Assembly (NCBI GenBank): GCA_007116295.1 | Contig: SKIS01000032.1 | Location: 1 to 10,696, forward strand | Direction: 5' to 3' | Source: Candidatus Woesearchaeota archaeon | GTDB lineage: Archaea > Nanobdellota > Nanobdellia > Woesearchaeales > 21-14-0-10-32-9 | Length of the DNA: 10,696 nucleotides | Part shown: positions 1-6,146 of the stretch, in pieces | How positions within the stretch are numbered: the first letter of the stretch is position 1 | How the letters are laid out: every line of letters begins with the position of its first letter | Translations under genes and position numbers: made by a program | The notes under the pieces: model-generated | The model's database searches: none | The model's input: the letters and a program-made list of their open reading frames with translations, nothing else | Told to the model about the DNA's origin: nothing

Positions 1-416
1 ATTTTTATGTTTAAAACATTAAAGTCACTTGTTACGAAAGTAAAGTTCCAAACTTGCTTATCTAAGTTTTGAAGAATGACTATTTTCTTTTGAATAACAA
101 ATTTGTTTTTTTCTTTGACATGCTCTAAAGCTACTTTTGAAGCCTCCTCATAGCTTATTTTTACAGCATCTAAAGAGAGCATTTTTATATCTCCTGTCTG
201 TGAAAGAACTTCGTCAGGTTCATGTACTTTTACAGGGTTTGATTCAAAAACAGTTATTTTTTTTGTTAAAGGATGAAAAAAACCAAACTCCCACGAACCT
301 AGTTTATTATTTTCTTCAAATTTAGATACATGCGTCAAATAAGCATCTACAGAGTTTTTAAATTGGAAAAACTCTGGCGAATTGGTTACTTGAGAGTAAG
401 CTTCTATTAAGTTCAT
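1..416 (-). CDS. Hypothetical protein with PepSY-like pattern, 3' end outside window
   Basis: Open frame of 138 codons from an ATG at 416 running leftward off the window with no stop, so the C-terminus is missing. The visible part starts MNLIEAYSQV. It contains a segment with a possible beta-hairpin (GSWEFGFFHP...KKITVF), then a helix (YEEASKVALEHVKEK) and strands ending VWNFTFVTSDFNVLNIKI. This helix-strand order, with an invariant-looking VWN, resembles PepSY-type domains; that is a pattern judgement, not a database match. There is no signal peptide or transmembrane segment, so the protein is probably cytosolic. A TATA-like box at 437-446 is centred about 25 nt upstream of the ATG, and there is no Shine-Dalgarno motif, so a leaderless mRNA is likely. 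It is divergent from the GINS gene. No function can be assigned. Confidence 0.75.
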   Translation of the reverse strand, partial: MNLIEAYSQVTNSPEFFQFKNSVDAYLTHVSKFEENNKLGSWEFGFFHPLTKKITVFESNPVKVHEPDEVLSQTGDIKMLSLDAVKISYEEASKVALEHVKEKNKFVIQKKIVILQNLDKQVWNFTFVTSDFNVLNIK

Positions 417-436
417 ATTTACCAGAATGCTATGAC

Positions 437-446
437 TATATATAAG
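437..446 (-). promoter_or_regulatory. TATA box for the leftward hypothetical gene
   Basis: AT-only stretch (TATATATAAG on the plus strand) centred near 441, about 25 nt before the ATG at 416. This fits an archaeal TBP site for a leaderless transcript. It lies beside the divergent GINS promoter. Confidence 0.55.
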
Positions 447-459
447 TATTTTGAAAATC

Positions 460-469
460 TTTATATAAA
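460..469 (+). promoter_or_regulatory. TATA box for the GINS gene
   Basis: Perfect palindrome TTTATATAAA centred 26-27 nt upstream of the ATG at 491, as expected if transcription starts at or next to the start codon. There is no Shine-Dalgarno motif before the ATG. The same ten-base box recurs at 8509-8518. Confidence 0.65.
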
Positions 470-490
470 TACAGTCTTTACTTATCTTTA

Positions 491-1108
491 ATGGTTGAAG
501 TCAATATAACTTATGAGACTCTTTTTGATCTTTTAAGAAGAGAAAAAAGCAGAAATGAACTGCAAGAGTTAGAATCTGATTTTTATGAGGATGTAAAGCA
601 TTATTTAAATGAGAAGAAGCAATCAATGACTAATAAAACGAGTTCTTTAGCAGATAAAGAAAAAATAAAGATACAGATAAAAAATGCTAAAAAAATAATT
701 AAAGAACTCTATGAGTTAAGAGAGAAAAAAATATTATTTTTAGCAATAAATAAAGTGAAAACAGAGAGTTCTTTGATTAACACAGCTAATTTACTGGAGA
801 AGGAAAAAAGATTATATGAGGAAACATGTGCTTTGCTTAGAAAATATAAAGACGAAACCTTATCCTTAATAGATGAAGAAATAGTAAAAATTAGTAGTGA
901 GGAGCCAAAAGAATCTATTGAACCTCAAAAAGAGTCTTCAAAGAAAGAGTCTTCAGGCGATAAAAAAGTTACTATGCTTTCAAATCTTCCAAAATTCGTA
1001 GGACTTGATAAGAACATCTATGGCCCTTATAATAAAGGAGATTCTTATTCTATGCCTAAGGAAATAGCTGATTTGCTAATACAAAAAGGACGAGCAAAAG
1101 AAGCTTAA
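491..1108 (+). CDS. gins51: Archaeal GINS complex subunit (Gins51 type)
   Basis: 205 aa. GINS binds MCM helicase and the Cdc45/RecJ-like GAN protein to form the archaeal replicative CMG-like helicase. The N-terminal half (about residues 1-133) is the helical A domain, opening with ITYETLFDLLRREKS, a typical archaeal GINS beginning, followed by amphipathic helices. Residues about 134-158 form a Ser/Glu/Lys-rich linker. The C-terminal B domain (about 159-205) reads VTMLSNLPKFVGLDKNIYGP, then a Tyr-Asn-Lys-Gly-Asp turn and a Pro-Lys-Glu-Ile-Ala-Asp-Leu-Leu helix. The A-then-B order is that of Gins51 (Sld5/Psf1-like) rather than Gins23. Length is usual for the family. It is monocistronic with its own TATA box and a T-rich stretch downstream. 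Archaea with only this subunit build a homotetramer; whether a Gins23 exists here cannot be seen. Confidence 0.88.
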   Translation: MVEVNITYETLFDLLRREKSRNELQELESDFYEDVKHYLNEKKQSMTNKTSSLADKEKIKIQIKNAKKIIKELYELREKKILFLAINKVKTESSLINTANLLEKEKRLYEETCALLRKYKDETLSLIDEEIVKISSEEPKESIEPQKESSKKESSGDKKVTMLSNLPKFVGLDKNIYGPYNKGDSYSMPKEIADLLIQKGRAKEA

Positions 1109-1182
1109 TCTTCCTCTTCTTCTTCAATAAAAGAATTTAGTTGTTGGCTTTTTATTTTTGCTTTGTAGCTTATAGCTGCCAT
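1105..1182 (-). CDS. 25-residue acidic-tailed miniprotein
   Basis: ATG at 1182 opens a 25-codon frame ending TAA at 1105-1107, overlapping the GINS stop codon on the other strand by two bases. The peptide begins MAAISYKAKIKS and ends FIEEEEED, so it has a basic N-terminal half and a strongly acidic tail; it carries no Cys and no membrane segment. Support for reality is positional: TTTATAAATA (1204-1213) is centred 26 nt before the ATG, the same geometry as the other transcript-leading genes here. I recognise no family. It could be an unknown small acidic protein or a chance frame beneath a genuine promoter for a non-coding or antisense RNA. Conservation in relatives would decide. Confidence 0.4.
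   Translation of the reverse strand: MAAISYKAKIKSQQLNSFIEEEEED
1149..1159 (+). terminator. Oligo-T terminator after GINS
   Basis: Two runs of five T separated by one A on the coding strand, about 40 nt after the GINS stop. This is the usual form of an intrinsic archaeal terminator. No hairpin is evident. It lies inside the opposite-strand mini-ORF. Confidence 0.45.
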
Positions 1183-1203
1183 AGTATTAAACTAAGTTGC
1201 TTG

Positions 1204-1213
1204 TTTATAAATA
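1204..1213 (-). promoter_or_regulatory. TATA box for the 25-aa mini-ORF
   Basis: AT-only box centred 26 nt upstream of the mini-ORF ATG. It is well placed and similar in composition to the other boxes in this window. An 8-base palindrome TTACGTAA (1234-1241) lies about 25 nt further upstream and could be a regulator site, but it is too short to call. Confidence 0.45.
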
Positions 1214-1256
1214 TTGCTTTGCTGTAAAACATGTTACGTAAACTATATGGAGAAAA

Positions 1257-1448
1257 CTATTTCTTTAAGTATTCACATAACGTATCATAAAACAAATCAT
1301 AAGCTACTTTTTTTAAAAAGTCATCACGAGGATTCAAAGTTCTATCTATTATTATTTTGCCTGCTTGGTAGAGCTCTTCATCCCTAATTTTAGGATTTTC
1401 ATAAACATCAAGTCTTTGCTGTAAATATTTTTTGAACTTTTCATTCAT
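1257..1448 (-). CDS. 63-aa small charged protein, last gene of AAA+/VWA operon
   Basis: 63 aa, predicted mostly helical and highly charged (MNEKFKKYLQQRLDVYENPK at the start; ends EYLKK). There is one Cys near the C-terminus and no transmembrane segment or recognised motif. Its ATG overlaps the stop of the VWA gene in an ATGA quartet, and a clear Shine-Dalgarno GGGAGG lies 7 nt upstream (plus-strand 1456-1461). This shows translational coupling and co-expression with the VWA protein and the AAA+ ATPase. The coupling suggests a partner or adaptor of that complex, but that is inference. I do not recognise a family. Confidence 0.75.
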   Translation of the reverse strand: MNEKFKKYLQQRLDVYENPKIRDEELYQAGKIIIDRTLNPRDDFLKKVAYDLFYDTLCEYLKK

Positions 1449-2740
1449 TTTAGATCCTCCCAGCCTTTTACGTATTTAACTACTAAATTATCAGAGTTTT
1501 TTATTTGGATGTCTTCGAAGCTGAAGATGTTTAGTTTACTTCCGAGAGTTCTAAATTTATATAGAAAAGAATCTAAGTTTTGTATGAGTAAATCCGTTAT
1601 TAAATAATAATCAGCAGGTCTGCTGTGAAAACTCTTTTTATCTTCAATAAAAGTCTCCATCTCTTGATATCTTAATATCTCCCTTTTTATAGCATCTGCA
1701 TCTTTTGAATAATCTAAAAATATGTTTTCTTCACTAAAATTTAAAACAGCTACTTCTTTTCCAAAAGACAAATATTTGTTAGCTATGTATAAACCTAAAG
1801 CTACAGGAATGCTTTCTCTAACCCAAGGGTTAGGCATACTAGCACTAGAATCTATCATTATGAACGCATCATTCATTTCTTTTCTTGATAAATATTCTTT
1901 TTTCGCGATCGAAATTCCTGGAAGAAACCTGTTGTTGCTTTTGTAAATATCCACATCGTTAAAAGGTGTAGAGAGATCCCAGCTGTTAAATCCTATTATA
2001 CATGAGTCTTTTTGTTTTTCTATAGGCAAAGTTATTTTTTTAGCTAGCTCTTCATATTCTTTTCTCGCACTTTCATCATCCATAAATTCTGGAACAGCAT
2101 TTTTTTCTACCCAGTACCCTTTTGTATGGTCCTCGTCACCTTTTCTGATTTGACACATGAATTCTTGCTCATCTTCTAAGTAAGGTTCTATTTCTTTGGA
2201 AAATTTTTTTAAATTTTCTAAGTGAGTTTCAAAACTATTTGTGCTATAATCTAAGTCTTTTATTTTATCAAATAGCTCTTTGTGAAACTCCAGTCTCTTT
2301 GTTACGTCATTGCTTGTTTTGTAAGCCTGTAAAAACCAAAATGTGTGCATAAGCTGATCTTGAAAAAGATCGTGTTCAAATAAGTATAATACTTCGTTTC
2401 TTTTTTTGCTTAAAAGATCTATGTTAACAACTTGATCACAATAGAGGTTTGTGGCAACAATATTTTTATCACCTACTTCTTTTTTTGAAATTTGATGCAT
2501 TCTTTTTACATTTACTAGGTCAAAAGGAAGATGTACATAATGATTTATTTCGTGCTCCAGCAACCCTTTTAGCGCTTTTTCTCTATGTTTAAAACTATCA
2601 ATAAATTCAGGGTTATAAAAAATTGATTTATTAGCCATATCAATAAATCCTGTGTTAGAACTGTAACTAGGCATAGGAAATTTTATGTTTGGATAACCAA
2701 AATATTCCATTGCTTCACTCCATATAATACTTATACTCAT
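1445..2740 (-). CDS. HExxH metallopeptidase-like protein with C-terminal VWA domain
   Basis: 431 aa, no signal peptide or membrane segment. The N-terminal part holds HEINH at residues 63-67, a zinc-type HExxH, followed by ATNLYCDQVVN (96-106), where D102 may be a further metal ligand as in DUF2201-type putative metallopeptidases. A charged middle region leads to a von Willebrand A domain (about 291-431) with the MIDAS motif DSSAS (297-301) and a second acidic ligand in LITDLL (D383). This architecture matches VWA partners of MoxR-type ATPases, which act on client proteins or help metal/cofactor insertion. It starts 2 nt after the ATPase stop, with GGTGG of the preceding gene's end as Shine-Dalgarno, and overlaps the 63-aa gene by 4 nt. 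Whether the HExxH is a working protease or only a metal site cannot be judged here. Confidence 0.82.
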   Translation of the reverse strand: MSISIIWSEAMEYFGYPNIKFPMPSYSSNTGFIDMANKSIFYNPEFIDSFKHREKALKGLLEHEINHYVHLPFDLVNVKRMHQISKKEVGDKNIVATNLYCDQVVNIDLLSKKRNEVLYLFEHDLFQDQLMHTFWFLQAYKTSNDVTKRLEFHKELFDKIKDLDYSTNSFETHLENLKKFSKEIEPYLEDEQEFMCQIRKGDEDHTKGYWVEKNAVPEFMDDESARKEYEELAKKITLPIEKQKDSCIIGFNSWDLSTPFNDVDIYKSNNRFLPGISIAKKEYLSRKEMNDAFIMIDSSASMPNPWVRESIPVALGLYIANKYLSFGKEVAVLNFSEENIFLDYSKDADAIKREILRYQEMETFIEDKKSFHSRPADYYLITDLLIQNLDSFLYKFRTLGSKLNIFSFEDIQIKNSDNLVVKYVKGWEDLK

Positions 2741-2742
2741 TT

Positions 2743-3942
2743 CTATCCACCTAAATAATTTTTAAAGACAGGATGATCTAATTTTTCAGCCATATCAATA
2801 GCTTCTTTAAAGTGACCCGTAGCTAATTTTTTTAGTAAACTAGCTTGTTTTGAAAATGTCTTATCCGCTCTTTTTCTCATATCAACTGTTAGTAGTTTTA
2901 AGGCGTGAAGATCTAAAGTGTCCTCTCTTTTTGCATCTATTATAGATGCCAAAAAATCTCTTTTAGGACTTAGTTTGTGCCAAGAAATGAAAGGGAATAC
3001 AGTCATAACATCATCTGTTTCTACTACGTCTTTTCCAGATAAGTAGGCGTAAGCTTTACTGAATTTTTCTAAAGCTCTAGAACTTCTTATTGTTAAAGCC
3101 CCTTTAGTTTTATTGCATGCATAAGAACTATAATGGCAACCTTCAGGACATAGTTGATTTGATCTTTTTTCTCCGAACTGATAACAACTACTGGTTTCGC
3201 TTATTAAATAGTCGCTAAATAGTTCTGCTTCTAAAGAAAACTTTACAGCCATTATTTCTTTAACCACATCTTCTTTTGAAAAGTTATTTTCTGCCCATAA
3301 GAAATTTTTTATTCCATCAGAAGACAACTCTTTATATCTGGAAAGAATATCATTTTTGTTTAACATTTTTAAGTTGTTCAAGCCTGGACTTTTCAGCTCT
3401 ACACAAACATCAAATCTGTCAAGCAAAGGAGGTATTATAGAAAAGTTACCTGCATCATCTTGATTTGCAGTCGCATATATCGGACCTGATTGAGCAGTAT
3501 ACGTTTCGTTTAAATAATTCCAATTATTTGAATTTAGTCCGCTAAGCAAAATATTTTGTTTAAATTCAGGTATTCTATTAATTTCATCAATTATTTTGTA
3601 ATTTGCAGCTACAAAGCTGCTCCATATAACTTTTTCATTTCCTTGGTTTAGTTCTCCTAAGTGAGGCCTCCCTATGATGTACTCCAAAGTTATTTCAGGA
3701 CTTCCCTTTAAAGTAGCATTTTCTACTTCGATGTAGTTTGTTTTTGTAAATGCAGAAGCTAAAAATTGAGCAAGAGTAGTTTTTCCCGTTCCTGGCTCTC
3801 CTATTATTAATGCACTGCTATTTGTTAGAGCACTTAGAAAACTAAATAGTACAGCCGAGTTATGTCTCGGTAAATCTTGTTTATAGTTTAGAATTTCTTT
3901 TGATACGTAGTTGTATAGTTTTTTGACTTTTTCTTGAGACAT
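2743..3942 (-). CDS. MoxR-like AAA+ ATPase with four-cysteine insertion
   Basis: 399 aa. Walker A GEPGTGKT (48-55), Walker B IIDE (117-120), sensor 1 YATAN (156-160), an arginine-finger segment LLDRFD (173-178) and a sensor-2-like TIRSSRAL (284-291) mark a MoxR-family AAA+ ATPase, usually a hexamer that remodels protein substrates together with a VWA partner. Between the core and the lid, C253, C265, C269 and C276 form a C-x11-C-x3-C-x6-C cluster that could bind zinc or an Fe-S cluster. I do not know this from standard MoxR, RavA, CoxD or CbbQ. It heads the operon with the HExxH-VWA and 63-aa genes. A TATA-like box at 3964-3971 is centred 25 nt before the ATG, so it probably has its own leaderless promoter. 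Client unknown. Confidence 0.87.
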   Translation of the reverse strand: MSQEKVKKLYNYVSKEILNYKQDLPRHNSAVLFSFLSALTNSSALIIGEPGTGKTTLAQFLASAFTKTNYIEVENATLKGSPEITLEYIIGRPHLGELNQGNEKVIWSSFVAANYKIIDEINRIPEFKQNILLSGLNSNNWNYLNETYTAQSGPIYATANQDDAGNFSIIPPLLDRFDVCVELKSPGLNNLKMLNKNDILSRYKELSSDGIKNFLWAENNFSKEDVVKEIMAVKFSLEAELFSDYLISETSSCYQFGEKRSNQLCPEGCHYSSYACNKTKGALTIRSSRALEKFSKAYAYLSGKDVVETDDVMTVFPFISWHKLSPKRDFLASIIDAKREDTLDLHALKLLTVDMRKRADKTFSKQASLLKKLATGHFKEAIDMAEKLDHPVFKNYLGG

Positions 3943-3963
3943 AAAACTATTTTATTTAATTAC

Positions 3964-3971
3964 TTTAATAA
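3964..3971 (-). promoter_or_regulatory. TATA-like box for the AAA+/VWA operon
   Basis: TTTAATAA centred about 25 nt from the ATG at 3942. It is weaker than the GINS box. It lies in the 50-nt gap after the zinc-ribbon gene, so read-through from that gene could also feed the operon. Confidence 0.45.
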
Positions 3972-3992
3972 CAATTATGAGTCATTTTACGG

Positions 3993-4121
3993 CTAATTTA
4001 CGGTTTTTTTCAGAAAGTTTTCTTTACATTCTTGACTGCAAAAAGTTCTTCCTTGAAATAACACAGAATTTCCTATTGCGACTGTTTTTCCACAACTAGC
4101 ACACACTACTGAAGTTAACAT
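3993..4121 (-). CDS. 42-aa zinc-ribbon / TRASH-like protein
   Basis: ATG at 4121, TAG at 3993-3995. The 42-aa peptide has CASCGK (C7, C10) and, after a spacer ending FQGRTF, CSQEC (C28, C32) followed by a short basic helix. A CxxC...Cx3C arrangement with an aromatic just before the third Cys is typical of small treble-clef TRASH/MYM-like metal-binding modules. These bind zinc or other metals and occur in metal regulators and ribosomal L24e. TTTTATAATA (4143-4152) is centred 26-27 nt upstream, which supports the start and a leaderless mRNA. It is 50 nt upstream of the MoxR-like gene on the same strand, so a functional link to that Cys-rich ATPase is possible but unproven. Confidence 0.72.
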   Translation of the reverse strand: MLTSVVCASCGKTVAIGNSVLFQGRTFCSQECKENFLKKTVN

Positions 4122-4142
4122 AGTTTTAATGTATTTGTTTTC

Positions 4143-4152
4143 TTTTATAATA
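4143..4152 (-). promoter_or_regulatory. TATA box for the zinc-ribbon gene
   Basis: AT-only box centred 26-27 nt before the ATG at 4121. It lies between two divergent genes whose start codons are only 73 nt apart, next to the opposite-facing box at 4165-4174. Confidence 0.5.
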
Positions 4153-4164
4153 CTTATGAAAATA

Positions 4165-4174
4165 TTTTTAAATT
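4165..4174 (+). promoter_or_regulatory. TATA box for the cyclopropane synthase gene
   Basis: TTTTTAAATT centred 25-26 nt before the ATG at 4195. There is no Shine-Dalgarno at a usual distance, so the gene appears leaderless. Confidence 0.5.
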
Positions 4175-4194
4175 AAAAAAACAGGATTTGGTTT

Positions 4195-5307
4195 ATGAGC
4201 GCGAAAAAAACTATAAAAAGACTTCTAGATTTGGCAGATATAAAGATAGATGGGACAAGACCTTGGGACATACAGGTTCACAATCCTAAACTGTATAAAC
4301 GAGTTCTAAGCGGAGGCTCTTTAGCTTTAGGTGAAGCCTATATGGATGGCTGGTGGGATTGTAAAGCGTTAGATCAGTTTTTTTTCAAAATATTAAGATT
4401 GAAAATTGATAAAGAAGTAATCGGAATTAAAAGTTTTATAATACCTTATCTTAAAACAAAATTGTTTAATCTTCAAAAACTAAAGTCTCATCACATTGGA
4501 GAGTGGCATTACGATATAGGAAATGAATTGTACACAAAGATGCTGGATAAGAATATGCAATACAGTTGTGGTTATTGGAAGAAAGCAAAAAATTTAGATG
4601 AAGCACAAGAAGATAAAATAGATCTTATATGTAAAAAACTTCAATTAAAAAAAGGAGAGACTCTTTTAGACATTGGCTGTGGTTGGGGAGGCTTGATGAG
4701 ACACGCAGCAAAAAAATATGGAGTAAAATGCGTAGGAGTTACGGTTTCTAAAGAGCAAGCAAAGTATGCAAAAGAAATATGTAAAGGTTTACCTGTAGAT
4801 GTAAGAATTCAAGATTATAGAGAGCTAAATGAGAAATTCGATAAGATAGTGTCTGTTGGCATGGTAGAGCATGTGGGGTATAAAAACTATAAAGAGTATT
4901 TACAAGTCGCGAGCGGATGTTTGAAAGATGAAGGTTTGTTTTTATTACACACTATAGGAGCTAATAAAACTACAAAGGCTCCTACTGACCCTTGGATTGA
5001 TAAGTATATTTTTCCAAATGGAAAAGTACCTTCTATCAGGCAACTAATGAAGCCTTCTGAAAAACTTTTTGTGCTAGAAGACATACATAGCTTTGGGGCT
5101 TACTACGATAATACTTTAATGGCTTGGAAAGAAAATTTTGAGAAAGCATGGCCTAAGATTAAAAAGAATTATGATGAACGTTTTTATCGTATGTGGAAGT
5201 ATTATTTGTTGATGTGTGCAGGAAGTTTTAGAGCTAGAAAAAACCAGCTTTGGCAAATAGTATTTTCTAAAAAAGGAGTTTTGGGAGTTTATGATAGTAT
5301 TCGATAA
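4195..5307 (+). CDS. cfa: Cyclopropane-fatty-acyl-phospholipid synthase homologue
   Basis: 370 aa, full length compared with about 382 aa in E. coli Cfa, and colinear with it from memory throughout. Cfa transfers a methylene from S-adenosylmethionine to cis double bonds of lipid acyl chains at the inner membrane face. The N-terminal lipid-binding part includes GSLALGEAYMDGWW (41-54). The SAM site is LLDIGCGWGGL (157-167). Residues corresponding to the catalytic and bicarbonate-site residues of the E. coli enzyme (C139, E239, H266, Y317) are all present as C125, E225, H252 and Y303, in QYSCGYWK, GMVEHVG, LLHTIG and FGAYYDNTLMAW. The enzyme therefore looks active. It is followed after 35 nt by the MscS gene on the same strand. 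The oddity is biological: archaeal membranes are isoprenoid, so the substrate is unclear and bacterial origin by transfer is likely. Base composition matches its neighbours, so any transfer is not recent. Confidence 0.93.
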   Translation: MSAKKTIKRLLDLADIKIDGTRPWDIQVHNPKLYKRVLSGGSLALGEAYMDGWWDCKALDQFFFKILRLKIDKEVIGIKSFIIPYLKTKLFNLQKLKSHHIGEWHYDIGNELYTKMLDKNMQYSCGYWKKAKNLDEAQEDKIDLICKKLQLKKGETLLDIGCGWGGLMRHAAKKYGVKCVGVTVSKEQAKYAKEICKGLPVDVRIQDYRELNEKFDKIVSVGMVEHVGYKNYKEYLQVASGCLKDEGLFLLHTIGANKTTKAPTDPWIDKYIFPNGKVPSIRQLMKPSEKLFVLEDIHSFGAYYDNTLMAWKENFEKAWPKIKKNYDERFYRMWKYYLLMCAGSFRARKNQLWQIVFSKKGVLGVYDSIR

Positions 5308-5312
5308 TAAAC

Positions 5313-5322
5313 TATTTAAATA
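5313..5322 (+). promoter_or_regulatory. TATA box for mscS
   Basis: Palindromic TATTTAAATA centred 25-26 nt upstream of the ATG at 5343 and just after the cfa stop. It suggests mscS has its own leaderless promoter in addition to any read-through from cfa. Confidence 0.5.
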
Positions 5323-5342
5323 AATACTGAGTTGCTTAATGT

Positions 5343-6146
5343 ATGTATGATTTAGATAGCATAATTCAAATGGTTATGGCAGGTTTGCCTAAGATAATCG
5401 GCGCAATAGCAGTACTTGTAATTGGTTGGATTGCGGCAAATCTAATAGCTAGAATGTTCAATAGTTCTATGAAAAAAAGAAAAGTCGATCCTATAGCAAA
5501 GACTTTTTTAACAAGCTTAATAAGAAATCTATTAAAAATAGCTGTAGTGATTAGTGCTGTTTCTATCTTAGGAGTTGAAATGGCTAGCTTTGTAGCTATA
5601 CTAGCAGCTCTTGGTTTTGCTGTCGGATTAGCCTTGCAAGGAAGTCTTTCAAATTTCGCAGGAGGAGTTCTAATCATATTGTTTAGATTATTCAAAAAAG
5701 GAGATTTTGTAGAAGCGCAAGGCCACATGGGTAGCGTGGAAAAAATAGAAATATTTCATACAACCTTAAAAACTCCTCAAAATCAAATTATAATAATTCC
5801 AAATGGTCCTTTAGCTAATTCTAGTATAAAGAACTTTAGTGTTATGCCAACTAGAAGAGCAGATTTTAGTTTTGGTATAGGCTATGAAGACGACTTCGAG
5901 AAAGCCAAAAAAATAATTTTAGATATTTTTAGTAAGGATAAAAGAGTTCTAAAAGATCCAGCTGCTACTGCAAGAGTAGGAGAATTAGCAGATAGCTCAG
6001 TTAATATAACTGCAAGAGCATGGGTTAAACAAGAAGATTTCTGGCCTGTAATGTTTGATACAACAGAGAAAGTCAAACAGGCCTTTGATAAGAAAGGAAT
6101 AAGTATACCTTACCCTCAAAGAGATGTACACTTATACAAGAAGTAA
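5343..6146 (+). CDS. mscS: Small-conductance mechanosensitive channel, MscS family
   Basis: 267 aa, close to E. coli MscS (286 aa). It is a membrane heptamer that opens under membrane tension to release solutes during hypo-osmotic shock. TM1 is at about 15-38 and TM2 at about 59-79. The pore-lining TM3 (about 83-116) contains the Gly/Ala-packed GFAVGLALQGSLSNFAGGVL followed by FRLFKKGDFVE. The cytosolic beta domain has IIIIPNG (149-155) and the alpha/beta domain ends GISIPYPQRDVHLY. Of the overlapping ATGs near 5339-5349, only that at 5343 stays open; those at 5339 and 5347 stop within a few codons. Its stop abuts the convergent EEP gene with no spacer. Placement after cfa suggests a membrane-stress theme. 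Confidence 0.94.
   Translation: MYDLDSIIQMVMAGLPKIIGAIAVLVIGWIAANLIARMFNSSMKKRKVDPIAKTFLTSLIRNLLKIAVVISAVSILGVEMASFVAILAALGFAVGLALQGSLSNFAGGVLIILFRLFKKGDFVEAQGHMGSVEKIEIFHTTLKTPQNQIIIIPNGPLANSSIKNFSVMPTRRADFSFGIGYEDDFEKAKKIILDIFSKDKRVLKDPAATARVGELADSSVNITARAWVKQEDFWPVMFDTTEKVKQAFDKKGISIPYPQRDVHLYKK

Noticed and set aside
137..325. 62-aa plus-strand frame beginning MKPPHSLFLQ
   Set aside because: It lies wholly inside the opposite-strand hypothetical gene (1-416), which has a TATA box and protein-like composition; the plus-strand frame has no promoter or ribosome site.
1234..1241. Palindrome TTACGTAA upstream of the mini-ORF promoter
   Set aside because: Eight bases occur by chance often enough, and no second copy or known operator match is visible; mentioned only within the promoter entry.
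1722..1946. 74-aa plus-strand frame
   Set aside because: Complementary shadow of the VWA coding region, including its MIDAS motif.
4887..5084. 65-aa minus-strand frame
   Set aside because: Shadow of the cyclopropane synthase gene, which shows family-level conservation through this segment.
5366..5728. 120-aa minus-strand frame
   Set aside because: Reverse-strand shadow of the MscS transmembrane region; low-complexity Ala/Ile/Thr composition.
5882..6076. 64-aa minus-strand frame
   Set aside because: Shadow of the C-terminal domain of MscS.
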